From Sthenelais limicola (taxonomy: Eukaryota > Annelida > Polychaeta > Phyllodocida > Sigalionidae), in the NCBI GenBank assembly GCA_942159475.1, contig OW804102.1, positions 27,658,873-27,722,872 on the forward strand: 64,000 nucleotides of DNA, written 5' to 3'. Position 1 is the first letter of the stretch. Each line of letters opens with the position of its first letter. This document shows positions 1 to 11,900 of this stretch, in pieces. Below the pieces are notes generated by a model. The model did no database searches and was not told the DNA's origin. It was given only the letters and a program-made list of their open reading frames with translations. The position numbers and the translations under genes are program-made.

Positions 1-70
1 ACTGTCCAGTTCACAATTGACATAATGGAAATAAAATTACTTATAATAATATAATAGACCTTAATTATAC

Positions 71-3000
71 TTGCCACTTTCATGACGAGCGTCACAATGA
101 GATTGGGTGCCGTGTTCAGGGTAGTGTCACTCACATATGGCACCAAGAATGTGTTTACAACAAAGGACTTGCCCATGCCATCAAGCTGCAATGTTGACAA
201 CTAGTTATCAACACGTATAGATCTTCCCAATAAAACTAGTTGTAAGATTTAGATAAGGTAATAACGATGTATGCAAAAATATTGGCGAAGTGGTTGGACC
301 TGAAGAATCGAGGGTCTCTTTATTACTATATGAGTTAAATATATTATATAGATACATTGTGTTCTTGACAAGATGAAACGTATAACAGCCTGTGCAACGT
401 TTGTCACATAATATTTGTAAAGAAAAAATGATTGGAGCAATCAAGTCAAAAACATATATCGTAGTATCACGGAGATATACATCATATGGAACTGTAGAAC
501 ATTACAAGACTGATATATGGGTCAGATTTTCAGAAAATGTACAATTGGCAGCTGTACACATTTAGTAAATTCTGCTAAATTAGGCTGCAATTCGGTCAAT
601 ACTAGGTAAATGTGTCTATATTTGGCATTGCATCATTCTAGCAATCTGTTTGGGTAAGTTGAACTGTTAATTTGAACTTTATTTTCGTCTGCAATTTGGG
701 TTATTTGAGAAGATTGGCGAAGTCGAATTGTACATTTTCTGAAAATCTTACCCATATAATAATCGTTGTACCAACAGAGAAAGCCATGTCAGGCCATTCA
801 GATAATTCAGATGCCATGGTATTACCATGACATCATATCACGTATTTAGATTGATGTAGGCTGAGGTATATACCCTAAGTATGTGCTAAAATTCTTACCC
901 ATTCACAGAGGAACATGGCCACTGATATGATTTCAAGGGCGATTAGAACAATGAGGACATAAATGTAGACGAACTGGAATACAAAATCGGATACATTAAT
1001 CAGACAAATGCTATAATGGTTGAAGAATGTTGTGCTTCACAAGAATGTCTTCTATATCACCACTTAAAATAGAAGAGCAGTATGATAACAATGATTTATT
1101 ATAGTTACTCTGTATAAAGTCCTGTGCTACTTATATTTTATCTTGTTCACTCTCTTTTATCCGCAGTTTCTCTGACCTTATCTTCCTATTTTGTAAATGC
1201 TAATTCTATTTCTGTTCTGTTCTGGTATGTTTGGGTCTGGACCGGCTAATAACTTGTGAAAATTGAAATATAAGGTACCAGTTATACTAGACCTTAGTAG
1301 AACAATAGCCACACAACTGTTTCCCAGACTCTATAGATATTCTACAACTACTTTTAATTCTGAACCAATCCCTGTAGTTAAGGAACATACTGAAAGACCT
1401 GAATTTACATTCGGTTGTATGACTCCTATTTGTATCAAATCCTAGATACAAATTAAGGACTTTTTTAATGTTTCCCCGCCAAAGGTGGTACAAGCACCGA
1501 AGGCAGTCGTATCGGAAAACCTTATATAGGTTCCAGTTTTTAGCTAGTCTATGAATACAGCTCTACATGAGCCTATGTGGGCAAGGGTTGATTTAAATAG
1601 ACTAGTGGCTTGTACACTGACCACGTGTAGTACACAGGTGGAGAGCCAGATGGCAGCAGTGAGGGCGAGACAGGGGGCAGCACAGAGCAGGAGACCAGGC
1701 CACAGTAACCATCCGCCCAACAGTTGCAGTACAGCCTCCAGCTTCAGCTCATCCTTCTCTCCTCCACTGGCAGGGGGCCCTAACGACCAGACAAGATTTA
1801 GATTTGTCAACGTTTGAAAACAGAGTATACTTATTATACACGCATTGCTCTGAAAACAACGTATCTAGAGTGATTTACGCATAGTGCGTATTTCACTAGT
1901 GATTTACATGGGATTGTCATGGCAACCAAACAGAATTCTTTTTTACTAAGATTACCGTTAAATTTCAAATTTATCACTCATTTTTTTTCTATTTTCATGA
2001 TTGAAAGCATCCATATAATATACAGGAAGAGCGATTTCTATGAGAAGAGGTAGAAAAGAGGAGTTTCTTTGTCTCACATGTTCTCGGAATTTGTTGTTTT
2101 ACAAACCGTTTAACTTACCTGTAGAGTTCTGTCAACCCTCTCTGGAGGACATTATATATGGTTTGTGAAGGTATCTGTTTTTTAAATTGCGATCTATTAC
2201 ATTATATCTAAAGAACGTTTCTTGTGTTGTAGCGATATAATACTACTCATAAAGATAGAAATAAAGACAATATCTAATCATTGACTGACCAAAAGTCACA
2301 GTTTGGACACAATACTCACAAGAGGACCCAATATAATTTGCACTTATTGGACAAGTTGCTGCACGGCGCATAAATAAAGGACGAGATCGGTGATCGAGTC
2401 CTTTATTTGCGCATCAGTGCGGCAATTTTATTTTTAAGTTGATTATTATACATGCCTAGATCTGCATGTAAAATGTGCTTAATTAAAAAGATGATAACAT
2501 TATTGACCATAATATCTGGTTTTTCGTGTAAGAGGAATGTAACTAGAAACAGTTGAAACATGGAGGAAGAAAGCACTCGCACCAGCAAACTTGCATCGGC
2601 AACCTTGCGTCGGCAAACGTCGGCACAAAGTCTCATGAGAATCGGCTTTGTGGACTAGGCCCTTTAGGAAAACAAAAGACTCAATGTGGGGGTGATAATA
2701 AAACTATATGCAAATGACGAGAAAATGTGTGTGTTCTTTGTATCATTTACATGCCATAATATGTGTATTCAACGAGAAGTATAGAAATGTTGCTGTACCC
2801 TCTTTGTTCTGATTGATGGCATCACTAAGGCCGTCCAGGCCCGGGATCATGTCCTTTATAAGGCAGGTCACCATCCGCGCTGTGGTATCCACAGAGAATA
2901 GGAAGCAGAGGAACAGCAATAGGCACCCGAGCAACTGCAACATACAACATTATACCACCTCTACCACCTCTACCACCTCTACCACCTCTACCACCTCTAC

Positions 3001-6000
3001 CACCTATACCACCTATACCACCTATACCACCTATACCACCTATACCACCTATACCACCTATACCACCTATACCACCTATACCACCTATACCACCTATACC
3101 ACCTATACCACCTATACCACCTATACCACCTATACCACCTATACCACCTATACCACCTATACCAGCTATACCACCTCTACCACCTATACCACCTATACCA
3201 CCTATACCACCTCTACCACCTATAACACCTATAACACCTATAACACCTCTACCACCTCTACCACCTATAACACCTATAACACCTCTAACACCTCTACCAC
3301 CTCTACCACCTATAACACCTATAACACCTATAACACCTATAACACCTATAACACCTATAACACCTATAACACCTATAACACCTATAACACCTATAACACC
3401 TATAACACCTATAACACCTATAACACCTATAACACCTATAACACCTATAACACCTATAACACCTATAACACCTATAACACCTATAACACCTATAACACCT
3501 ATAACACCTATAACACCTATAACACCTATAACACCTATAACACCTATAACACCTATAACACCTCTACCACCTATAACACCTATAACACCTATAACACCTA
3601 TAACACCTATAACACCTATAACACCTATAACACCTATAACACCTATAACACCTATAACACCTATAACACCTATAACACCTATAACACCTATAACACCTAT
3701 AACACCTATAACACCTATAACACCTATAACACCTATAACACCTATAACACCTATAACACCTATAACACCTATAACACCTATAACACCTATAACACCTATA
3801 GCACCTATAGCACCTATAGCACCTATAGCACCTATAGCACCTATAGCACCTATAGCACCTATAGCACCTATAGCACCTATAGCACCTATAGCACCTATAG
3901 CACCTATAACACCTATAACACCTATAACACCTATAACACCTATAACACCTATAACACCTATAACACCTATAACACCTATAACACCTATAACACATATAAC
4001 ACCTATAACACATATAACACATATAACACCTATAACACCTATAACACCTATAACACCTATAACACCTATAACACCTATAACACCTATAACACCTATAACA
4101 CCTATAACACCTATAACACCTATAACACCTATAACACCTATAACACCTATAACACCTATAACACCTATAACACCTATAACACCTATAACACCTATAACAC
4201 CTATAACACCTATAACACCCACAGTGTAAGCTGGCTTATGTGGAGCAGATTTTCAGAACATGTACAATTGGCAGATCTACACATTTAGGAAGTTCTGCTA
4301 AATTGGGCTGACACATGGTTGATACCGGGTATATCTGGGTATACTTGGCATCGCATTGTTTTAAAGTATCAGTTCTGTTATGTTAAACTGCATTTTGAAG
4401 CTCATTTTTGTCTTAAATGTGGGTTATTTGAGAGGATTGGTGAAGAGGAATTGTACATTTTCTGAAGATCTGACCCCTGTACACAGGGAAAGGGGTAACA
4501 CGTAGAGAGAAGGAACGAGGTGCTAGTTATTGAATATTCATTGGACGAGATTGCGAGATTGCATAGCAATCAAACTCCACTATTTATTATATGCCCCTAG
4601 CATAGACAAATATTGATATATTAACCTTTGTTTTTGGTTTTGAATCGTCATAAAGTATCTAAAGCTAAAAGAAATCCCAATTCGAATTTTTAGTGTACAC
4701 ATACAATAACAACATTTTTAAGTGAGTGAGTGAGATTGGTTGCTTTACGCCCTTATAAACACATTTAATATGGTTATAACAAGGGCGGGAGAGCTGAGAG
4801 GGAAGCAGTTTATGATCATACCCAGGAAATAGAGATAGAGAAGAAGGGAGAGAGAGACAGTGAAAAGAGACAGAAAGGCACTTCATGGTCATACCCAGGA
4901 CCAGGCGCATGAAACCTTAGGTTCATGAATATATACTCTTCAATGCTTAAAATATAATTTCAAAGAGACAGACTGATGTATCCATAGTGACTAGTGGTTA
5001 TTGGAGCAAAGGCTCAGAGAGCATCACAAACCACAAGTCCGACCCAGTGGAATCACAGCTTTAGGTTTATAGAATGCTTAAAAGGGTGGTCTCCACTTGC
5101 TGCGGTAAGCTCTGCGGTAAGCTTTGCGATGGTTTGTGCTGGTTCTGTAGATGGAGAGGATTGACGAGGTCCTTGCCTACATGGTCAGTGAACTATGCAG
5201 GCAGGACCTCGCCACTCCTCAACAACACAGCACCATGGCAAGGCTTACCGAATTTAAGTGCTTACCGCAGAGCCTACCGCAACCTGTGGAGACAACCCTT
5301 GAAGGGTCAAATTTGCAGAAAATGTACAATTCACCTTCCCCATAACATATACCGAAACAGGATTTGTTCATACATCATAATCCCATTTCAACTTTACTCT
5401 CAGATATACTTGAACCCAAGTATGACAGGCAGATAATGTAAACATAATACGACAAGATGTATAGATTAAGAAAAGTCCCTCACATTAGCAATATGCTAGG
5501 TATGGTTAGACTCACCAGAAAAGGCACGTTGATTGTGATGATGTATGTCCGGGCTATACATTGAGCTTTCCTACTCGTCAGGGCGCGAGACCAGGTTTCC
5601 AGTCTCCCTCTACAGCACGTCTCCCTGCCCTTCCCCTTCTCATCCTCCTCTTCCTCTTCTTCCCCATTCTCCCCGACCTCCTCCTCCTTTTCCTTCTTCT
5701 CTTCCTCCACCACCTCCTCCTTTTCCTTCTTCTCTTCCTCGACCTCCTCCTTTTCCTTCGTCTCCTCCTCCACCTTCTCCTTTTCCTTCAGCTCCTCCTC
5801 CACCTCCTCCTCTTCCTTCACCTCCTCTACCTCTTCCCCTTCCTCCAGCTCCTCCTCCACCTCCTCCTCTTCCTTCACCTCCTCTACTTCCTCCCCCTTC
5901 CGATTCATCTGTTCCTTCTCGATTATCTTTCCCTCCTTCTCCTCCTCCACCCCATTCTCCTCATTCTTCTTATTCCTTAACTCATTCTCCCGTTCTCCGT

Positions 6001-6148
6001 CGATCTCCTTGTCCTCGTTCCTCTTCTCTTTCTTGTCTTTCTTCCTTTCGTTGTCTTTCGTCTCTTGTTTGTCCTCCTTCCTCTCCTCCCCCTCCCTCTC
6101 CTCCTCCTCTTCGCTCTCCAATATGAGAATTTCTTTGCCAATCTCCAT
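71..6148 (-). CDS. Tetraspanin-like membrane protein with acidic N-terminal extension (5 exons, 3' end off window)
   Basis: Unrecognised as a named gene; the fold looks like a four-pass tetraspanin. Exons on the minus strand: 6148-5516, 2934-2799, 1779-1616, 973-899, 185-71, with phases 0, 1, 0, 0 at the joins and GT/AG at every border. Exon 1 encodes about 175 residues of Glu/Lys-rich sequence, then a basic stretch and the start of TM1 ([11 protein letters not shown]), continued in exon 2 by [13 protein letters not shown]; the Asn and Gly sit where tetraspanin TM1 has them. Exon 3 holds a second hydrophobic region. Exon 4 is exactly 75 bp and encodes a TM3-like segment ending before CEW; a 75-bp TM3 exon is usual in tetraspanin genes. 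Exon 5 would begin the large extracellular loop; the CCG-containing part and TM4 must lie beyond the left edge. The ~190-residue acidic cytoplasmic head is odd, since tetraspanin N-termini are normally short. The Met at 6148 is the first in-frame one and not proven. Family call is inference from hydrophobic pattern and exon size. Confidence 0.55.
518..753 (+). mobile_element. MITE-A copy (236 bp)
   Basis: Reference copy of the commonest repeat here. It begins GGGTCAGATTTTCAGAAAAT and ends with the inverted form ATTTTCTGAAAATCTTACCC, flanked by ATAT, so the insertion site is probably TA. It has no coding capacity. It lies in intron 4 of the tetraspanin-like gene. Confidence 0.8.
2356..2426. 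repeat. Imperfect hairpin, ~27-bp arms
   Basis: The arms share CATAAATAAAGGAC on the left with GTCCTTTATTTGCG on the right and surround a 15-nt centre (GAGATCGGTGATCGA). The outer part of the arms (TTGCTGCAC against GTGCGGCAA) also pairs with mismatches. It is intronic in the tetraspanin-like gene and may be a small palindromic MITE. Confidence 0.6.
2953..4219. repeat. 9-bp minisatellite (CACCTATAA)n
   Basis: About 140 tandem copies of a 9-bp unit. Variants are blocked along the array: CACCTCTAC at the left edge, then CACCTATAC, then a long CACCTATAA block, about a dozen CACCTATAG units near 3800-3900, and CACATATAA units near 3990-4020. It is open in several frames because 9 is a multiple of 3, which makes spurious Asn-Thr-Tyr and Gly-Val-Ile reading frames. 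It lies in intron 1 of the minus-strand tetraspanin-like gene, ending about 16 bp before the exon 2 acceptor. Confidence 0.95.
4241..4476 (+). mobile_element. MITE-A copy
   Basis: Starts GCAGATTTTCAGAACATGTA and ends TCTGAAGATCTGACCCC, the MITE-A termini with a few changes. It directly abuts the minisatellite in intron 1 of the tetraspanin-like gene. Confidence 0.75.
4724..4915 (+). repeat. Dispersed repeat with GTGAGTGAGTGAG head
   Basis: Begins GTGAGTGAGTGAGATTGGTT, then GCTTTACGCCC, then a purine-rich tract flanked by two CATACCCAGG-type motifs. An inverted copy lies at 35727-35915; shorter relatives occur near 10668-10745 and 39230-39340. From memory, similar GTGAGTGAGTGAG..TTTTACGCC repeats abound in gastropod genomes; that is why I lean to a mollusc. 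Confidence 0.6.
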
Positions 6149-6550
6149 TGTTCATGTGTTTTGAACGGACTGTAAGATAGAGTTCCGTCCCTTGTATAAA
6201 GTCACACATGTATGCCTATATTTGCCTGATTTAATGTTAATAATCAAGCATACATATAACACAGACAGTGCCACTGTAAACTTCCTTGTTATGGACAGAG
6301 TGCTTATATAGCCTATCCCATATTAAGCGAGGAGTGATCATATTGAGGTAATTATAATATCAATGGACTGCCTTACATATCCATGTATCTAGCAGTTGGG
6401 TGCAGTCAATGAGGGGCTTGTGCACGGGTGTGTGAGGCTATGGGAGGTGTGTGTGTGTGTGTGTGTGGTAGCAGTGGTGTAAGCTTGCTCCAGCATGCCC
6501 ATGCACTGCCCGTGCTGGCACCTCACTACCCAGGGACTTCCCCACCATAT

Positions 6551-6912
6551 GGGTCAGATCATCAGACAATGTACAATATTAGCAACTCTACACATTTAGT
6601 AAATTCTGCTAAATTAGACTGAAAAGATTAAAACTAGGCCCATGAACTGACCCATGTATGTATGGAGATCTATTCATAGGACATTTAAAGCTGCACTCGC
6701 AGCTAACGTCGGTCTGAAACTAAATATAATATTTAAGGCTGAAATGAAGATAAACATACAGTTCACCATAACCGAACAGAGTATATGAATCAAGGCAATA
6801 TCAAATATATTCAGATATACCTAGTATTGGCCATTTTTACTGACTAATACAGGTAGTAGAATTTACTTAATGCGTACAGCTGCCAATTGTACATTTTCCG
6901 AAAGTCTGGTCC
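6551..6912 (+). mobile_element. MITE-A-type element, enlarged
   Basis: Has a MITE-A left end (GGGTCAGATCATCAGACAAT) and a MITE-A right end (ATTTTCCGAAAGTCTGG), but the interior is about 120 bp longer than usual, so it is either interrupted or two partial copies. It lies upstream of the tetraspanin-like gene. Confidence 0.55.
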
Positions 6913-7114
6913 ATAGAATGAATACATTAGACCACTAGGGTCCTACAGGAGACGTCAGACGTCTGGTTACAAGTACAGGCACCAGGTGGCAGCGCTCACG
7001 TGCAGGGTTCAGTACCTCTTTTACCCAGTAGGTGGCGCAGGCGAGCTGCTCACAAACCCCCACCACGGTTGGATTTATAACGCTTTGGGAAGAAAGTTTC
7101 AGTTATTTCAGCAA

Positions 7115-7490
7115 ATTGTGATGTGTTTCAGCAAAATTTCATATTTTTCAAAGTGTTATTCTCACAGGATCTGCTTATTGAAATGTTCTGATTCTTGGAG
7201 GGTCTTGCACTATCGGTCATATGAATATATCTACCAAATTATAGGACGTTCTATTGAATATATCCTTGCGTCTTGGAGGTCTTTGTATTAAGTATATTTA
7301 GTTACTTTACTGGTAATTGCCTTCCAAGACATATTGTTTAACTTTTTATTCAAAAATAAAAATATCAAACTTAACAATCTAGAAATACTAATTAGATGTC
7401 CTACTGTTTACTACCATCGGGATCATCTTGATCTCATCTATTCAAATATGATAATATCTCAAAGCTCACTTTCCTGAAACACATCACAAT
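7115..7490 (+). mobile_element. MITE-C copy (~376 bp)
   Basis: Terminal inverted repeats ATTGTGATGTGTTTCAG at the left and CTGAAACACATCACAAT at the right. The interior shares AAATATCAAACTTAA and TTAGATGTCCTACTGTTTAC with other MITE-C copies. No coding capacity. Confidence 0.75.
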
Positions 7491-8132
7491 TTATATTCCT
7501 GTGTTTTTAATGCATTCAGGTTGAAATGTGGGGATCTTTGGGGATCTGTGGGGTCGCAATTGTACAATCTGCAATTGTGTATGAAGCCTGAAGTTATGTT
7601 AATGCTGCATTCGTAGCTAATTTCCCTACAAAAAATGATGTTGTCTATGTCCTGGTCTATTAATTTTAGACCCATTGAAACGTCGCCCAGATTAATTAAG
7701 AGTATTAAAGGATTTTGATCTGTTCTTCTTGGTCTAGAAATTCGTTATCTCCCAAAATAATTATTTAGGGGACCAGGCAAAATATCTGACTCTTTATCAT
7801 CTTCTTAAACATTGGGAATCCTACTGGAATTCAAAATGTAAGGATAGCACTGGCTAGATGTGGATATGAAGAAGCCAACTAATTGCACTATTAACCCTAT
7901 TCCATCCAGCTAGATCAGCAAAAAAGAAAATCATAAAATAATCTAGAAAACGGCTTTAATTCAGGGGGGAAAAATCGGGAAATTCAAGGAAATAACAACT
8001 TTTCTTCATTTTCTTTATTAGTATCTTGCATTCTACAGAACACAAGCTAAAGGAAACAAAAAATACGTTTGGGTCGCTTTAGCTGTCCAGCTTTAAACGG
8101 TTATGCTGAGTTAAATAGAAAAAAGGGGATAT

Positions 8133-8215
8133 TGAGTGGCTGAGTGGTCAAAAGCTCTGGGTCAGCCCAGTAGTATGAGTAACATGTGGGTTCGAACCCG
8201 GGTCCCCCAGGTATT
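8133..8215 (+). mobile_element. tRNA-derived SINE head
   Basis: Contains a polymerase III A-box-like TGGCTGAGTGG and a B-box-like GGTTCGAACCC about 45 bp apart, as in a tRNA-Leu/Ser-like molecule, but the stems do not close well enough for a functional tRNA. The following ~60 bp look like a SINE body. Confidence 0.5.
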
Positions 8216-8365
8216 AGAGATAAACCACCATTGTGGTGATCTAGTCGTGGTACAATGTAACAAAACAAAATTGATTGCATCAGTTTCTGAGAGCCAGAGT
8301 GACATTGGGCAGCTGTGCTGGCTTGGTGTGACCCAGCATTAATATGTACACTGTGACATTGCTGA

Positions 8366-8886
8366 GTGGCAGCCCTGGCTTCCCTGGGTGCCCCGGGTAC
8401 CCTGGGTGCTCTGGGTGCCCCGGGTACCCTGGGTGCCCTGTGTGCCCTGTGTGCCCTGGCTGCCCTGTGTGCCCTGTGTGCCCTGTGTGCCCTGTGTGCC
8501 CTGGCTGCCCTGTGTGCCCTGGGTGCCCTTTGTGCCCTGTGTGCCCTGGGTGCCCTGGGTGCCCTGTGTGCCCTGTGTGCCCTGTGTGCCCTGTGTGCCC
8601 TGGCTGCCCTGTGTGCCCTGTGTGCCCTGTGTGCCCTGGCTGCCCTGTGTGCCCTGGGTGCCCTTTGTGCCCTGTGTGCCCTGGGTGCCCTGTGTGCCCT
8701 GTGTGCCCTGTGTGCCCTGTGTGCCTTGGCTGCCCTGTGTGCCCTGTGTGCCCTGTGTGCCCTGTGTGCCCTGTGTGCCCTTTGTGCCCTTTGTGCCCTT
8801 TGTGCCCTTTGTGCCCTGGCTGCCCTGGCTGCCCTGGCTGCCCTGGCTGCCCTGGCTGCCCTGGCTGCCCTGGCTGCCCTGGCTGA
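8366..8886. repeat. 9-bp GC-rich minisatellite (TGTGCCCTG)n
   Basis: About 57 tandem 9-bp units with variants TGTGCCCTG, GGTGCCCTG, GCTGCCCTG and TTTGCCCTT. The Gly-Gln-Pro and Gly-His-Thr collagen-like frames on the minus strand are by-products of the period. It begins about 16 bp past the stop codon of the gustatory-receptor-like gene, so it should be in that gene's 3' UTR or flank. Related non-array sequence flanks it on both sides (8328-8378 and 8887-8941). Confidence 0.95.
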
Positions 8887-8901
8887 GTGTGTGACTCAGC
8901 A

Positions 8902-11900
8902 TCAATATACCACAGTGGCATTGGTGGGCGGCTGCCCTGGGTGTCCTGGCTTGGTGGGTCTGGCAATGTTCTGCTGTACAATAATTGCGTATGTGACGAT
9001 CAATCCCACCATCTGAAAAAATACAGACACCCATAGGAACAGTGATAACAACCAAATACATCTGATGATCTTGTAATCATCATTTTCACGACGAAGCAAA
9101 TCTTGGAAAGTCATCATAGGAGAGAATTTAGGCGAGTCCTCCAATTATGAATAAAGACGTTTTAAAAAGCCCTCTCCCCAAAACAACCATACAGAATCCT
9201 CCTAAATTTCGGTCATATATAAATTTGAGATAGGTTGGACAAAATGAAATGAAATCAGAATAAAACCGACGTTAACTGAGAGTGCAGCTTTACCTTGTAA
9301 TGCAATGAACTGAGACATAACACTTGAGGACAATAGAGCATTAATTAAGACAAAGGCTTCTATAGTAGCTCTAGTTATTGTACCTATTATCTAGCCATTT
9401 CTTAAAGTAATATAGCGAATTCACCTGTTCTTTATTTAACTTTCAGTTACTTCTCATTGTGGAAATATGGATACGATAATAATGTCATTTTTATTATTTT
9501 ATTGAGTTCTATTTTAGATGCTATGTTATTGGTATGCTTTTTCTCAGACATAGGAACGCTGAGTTGCGATACAAGTTTCATCTTTAAATTATTAACGTTG
9601 CTTGGATACTATCCACTTTTACTTACATTTATCATGGTAGAGAATGTAATTTTGTACAGGCCGACAGCTGTGAAGCCAACATCGTCTGTAAGAAGTCGAG
9701 CCAGAAATACCTGCACCTGTAAATGAGAAAACCCTTATATAGATTAACATGTAAATCATGCTTCATAGGAATCGTACAATCACAAACGTGGAATCCTGTG
9801 CTGAAATCGGCCCCGAAATCGTCCATGTGTGCACCAAAATCAAGACCTACACTTAGTTGTGCGATTTGGCGCACCTGCACGATTTGTGCACCACTGAAAT
9901 GAGATCGTATGACAATACAAATCGTGGGCACAAAATCGGCCTTGAAATCGTCTAATGCTCCTTCTACACAGCTGCAAACTGGCTTGTGAATTGGCCATTG
10001 CGACAACTCGTACAAGTTCACACAAATTTGCATACAATTTGTTTAACTAGATCGCACCTGTGTAGGAAGAGCTGCGATGACTCACAGAATCTTATGACTA
10101 ATTGCAGATGCAACAATTGCCCTACACACTTGCAAACTCATGTGCGATTTCGTTGTTTTATTCTTTGCGGAATTGTTGTTTTGTATGTTAGTCGGCAAGA
10201 AAACTTAAAATAACATGAATAGATTATCTAAAATTGCAGTCTCCGTATAATTGAGGCATACACGCTATGGTGTTGAAATGTTTCTTTCTATCCTTAACCG
10301 ATCGTTTGCGTAGACATATATTGTACATGTTTCTAACTCTTAAAATGACTTCTTTTTGCATAAAAGTATTATTAGTATTTGCAACAATATATTTTCGTGC
10401 AATGAGAAGTATCACTTATGTGAAATGTGTATCGAAATCAAATCTGTTTAAAAGAATATATATTATATGGCTTTTAGCACGGAACTCCTTTTGTCAGTCT
10501 CTGTAAATTGTTCTTGTGGTCTCCTTGCAATCCAGGTTGTCCAGGCTACTGAGGTTATATATTTTAGTTCTTGGATATATATTAGTTCTATGTCGCTTTC
10601 CTAAAATGTTTAGATATAGTGGCAGTTGGTCATAATTTTGTGTAAGGTGCTGGCCCTGAATGGGGGAGGGGTGAGTGAGTGAGTAATGGTTGCTTAACGC
10701 CATGACAACATCCAAGTGGAGACATATTCATGGCAGTGAGGGTTATTAAAATCAGATGATGGTGGTAGGGGTAATGCAGTGGCTTAAGATGCTGGTTTTG
10801 TATGGGGGAGGAATGGGCCAGTGGCTTAAGGTGCTGACCCTTGTATAGGGTAGGGGTAGTGCAGTGGCTTAAGGTGCTGGCTTTTTATGGGGGAGGAGTG
10901 GGGCAGTGGCTTAAGGTGCTGACCCTTGTATAGGGTAGGGGTAGTGCAGTGGCTTAAGGTGCTGGCTTTTTATGGGGGAGGAGTGGGGCAGTGGCTTAAG
11001 CTACTAATGTTGGTCACTGAGGCCTGAGAGTATGATGATTTCACACCCAGCATGAGCAGGAAATGATCCCATAGTGACCGAAGAATAGGCTAAGAAAAAG
11101 AAAATGTCAATGATCTTTAGTTGCTGATTGTCTTGTTAAGACTTTGTATGTACCTCAGCTGCTGCTGCCTTGCCTTCCCTCCACTCCATCTCAAACAGCA
11201 CAAAAAGTGGTCTCCTAGCCTGTAACAAGAAACAACCTATAAGTTATGTTTTACAGAAAAATGAGTCACAAGTCACAAAAAATAGATTTTGAGATATCAA
11301 CCTTATTTTGAAAGATGAGATCAAAAGAATTCTAACGATGGTAAACCTTAGGACATTTAATAAGTATTTCTATCTTTTAAATTTGATATTTCATTTTTTC
11401 AACTTTCATTTTGCAGTATTTCTGGGTGGGTCATTACTAGTAAAGTGGCTAAATATACTCTATTGGATGACTTTGGAAATGCATTGATATATTTGATACA
11501 CTGTCCTGACATTTGGTACATACATTTATGCTAGGAGAAGCGTTAAGCACGTCAAAAATGAAAACATTCCACCAAATACATCTTGTGAATAGAACACTTT
11601 GAAAAATAACAATTTTGTGACAATTTTTTTTCCCTCACAACACAGCAACAAACAACACCCACCTGGTACCTGAGTATACCACCAGCAATGGAGTAGATAC
11701 CAAGCGATATGAAAAAGTTCCAGCAGTAGCGCATGAGGTCCATGGAAGAGACTCCACCAAGGAACACTATATACATCACAAAACAGTTATACAGCAGATC
11801 CATCAGAAGATTAATACCAGTAGGAAATGACAAGATCTTATCCACCCATAGTACTAGGTGAGCTAGTGCTTCATATCTTCTCCTGAACCCCTCAAATTCA

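Noticed and set aside
2813..4288. A 491-codon frame of Asn-Thr-Tyr repeats (and a 465-codon Gly-Val-Ile frame opposite)
   Set aside because: Both are read-through of the 9-bp minisatellite, open in several frames and both strands; the real exon 2 (2799-2934) uses another context on the minus strand.
5545..6126. Pro/Ser/Leu-rich plus-strand frames
   Set aside because: Antisense shadow of the Glu/Lys-rich exon 1 on the minus strand, which has a good donor and continues into a membrane segment.
8133..8215. A functional tRNA gene (also near 20600, 20950, 32660)
   Set aside because: A- and B-box are present but acceptor and anticodon stems do not pair properly; adjoining SINE-like bodies explain them better.
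8280..9061. Collagen-like Gly-X-Y frames
   Set aside because: Period-9 artefact of the GC-rich array; several frames on both strands are open and none has splice or domain support.
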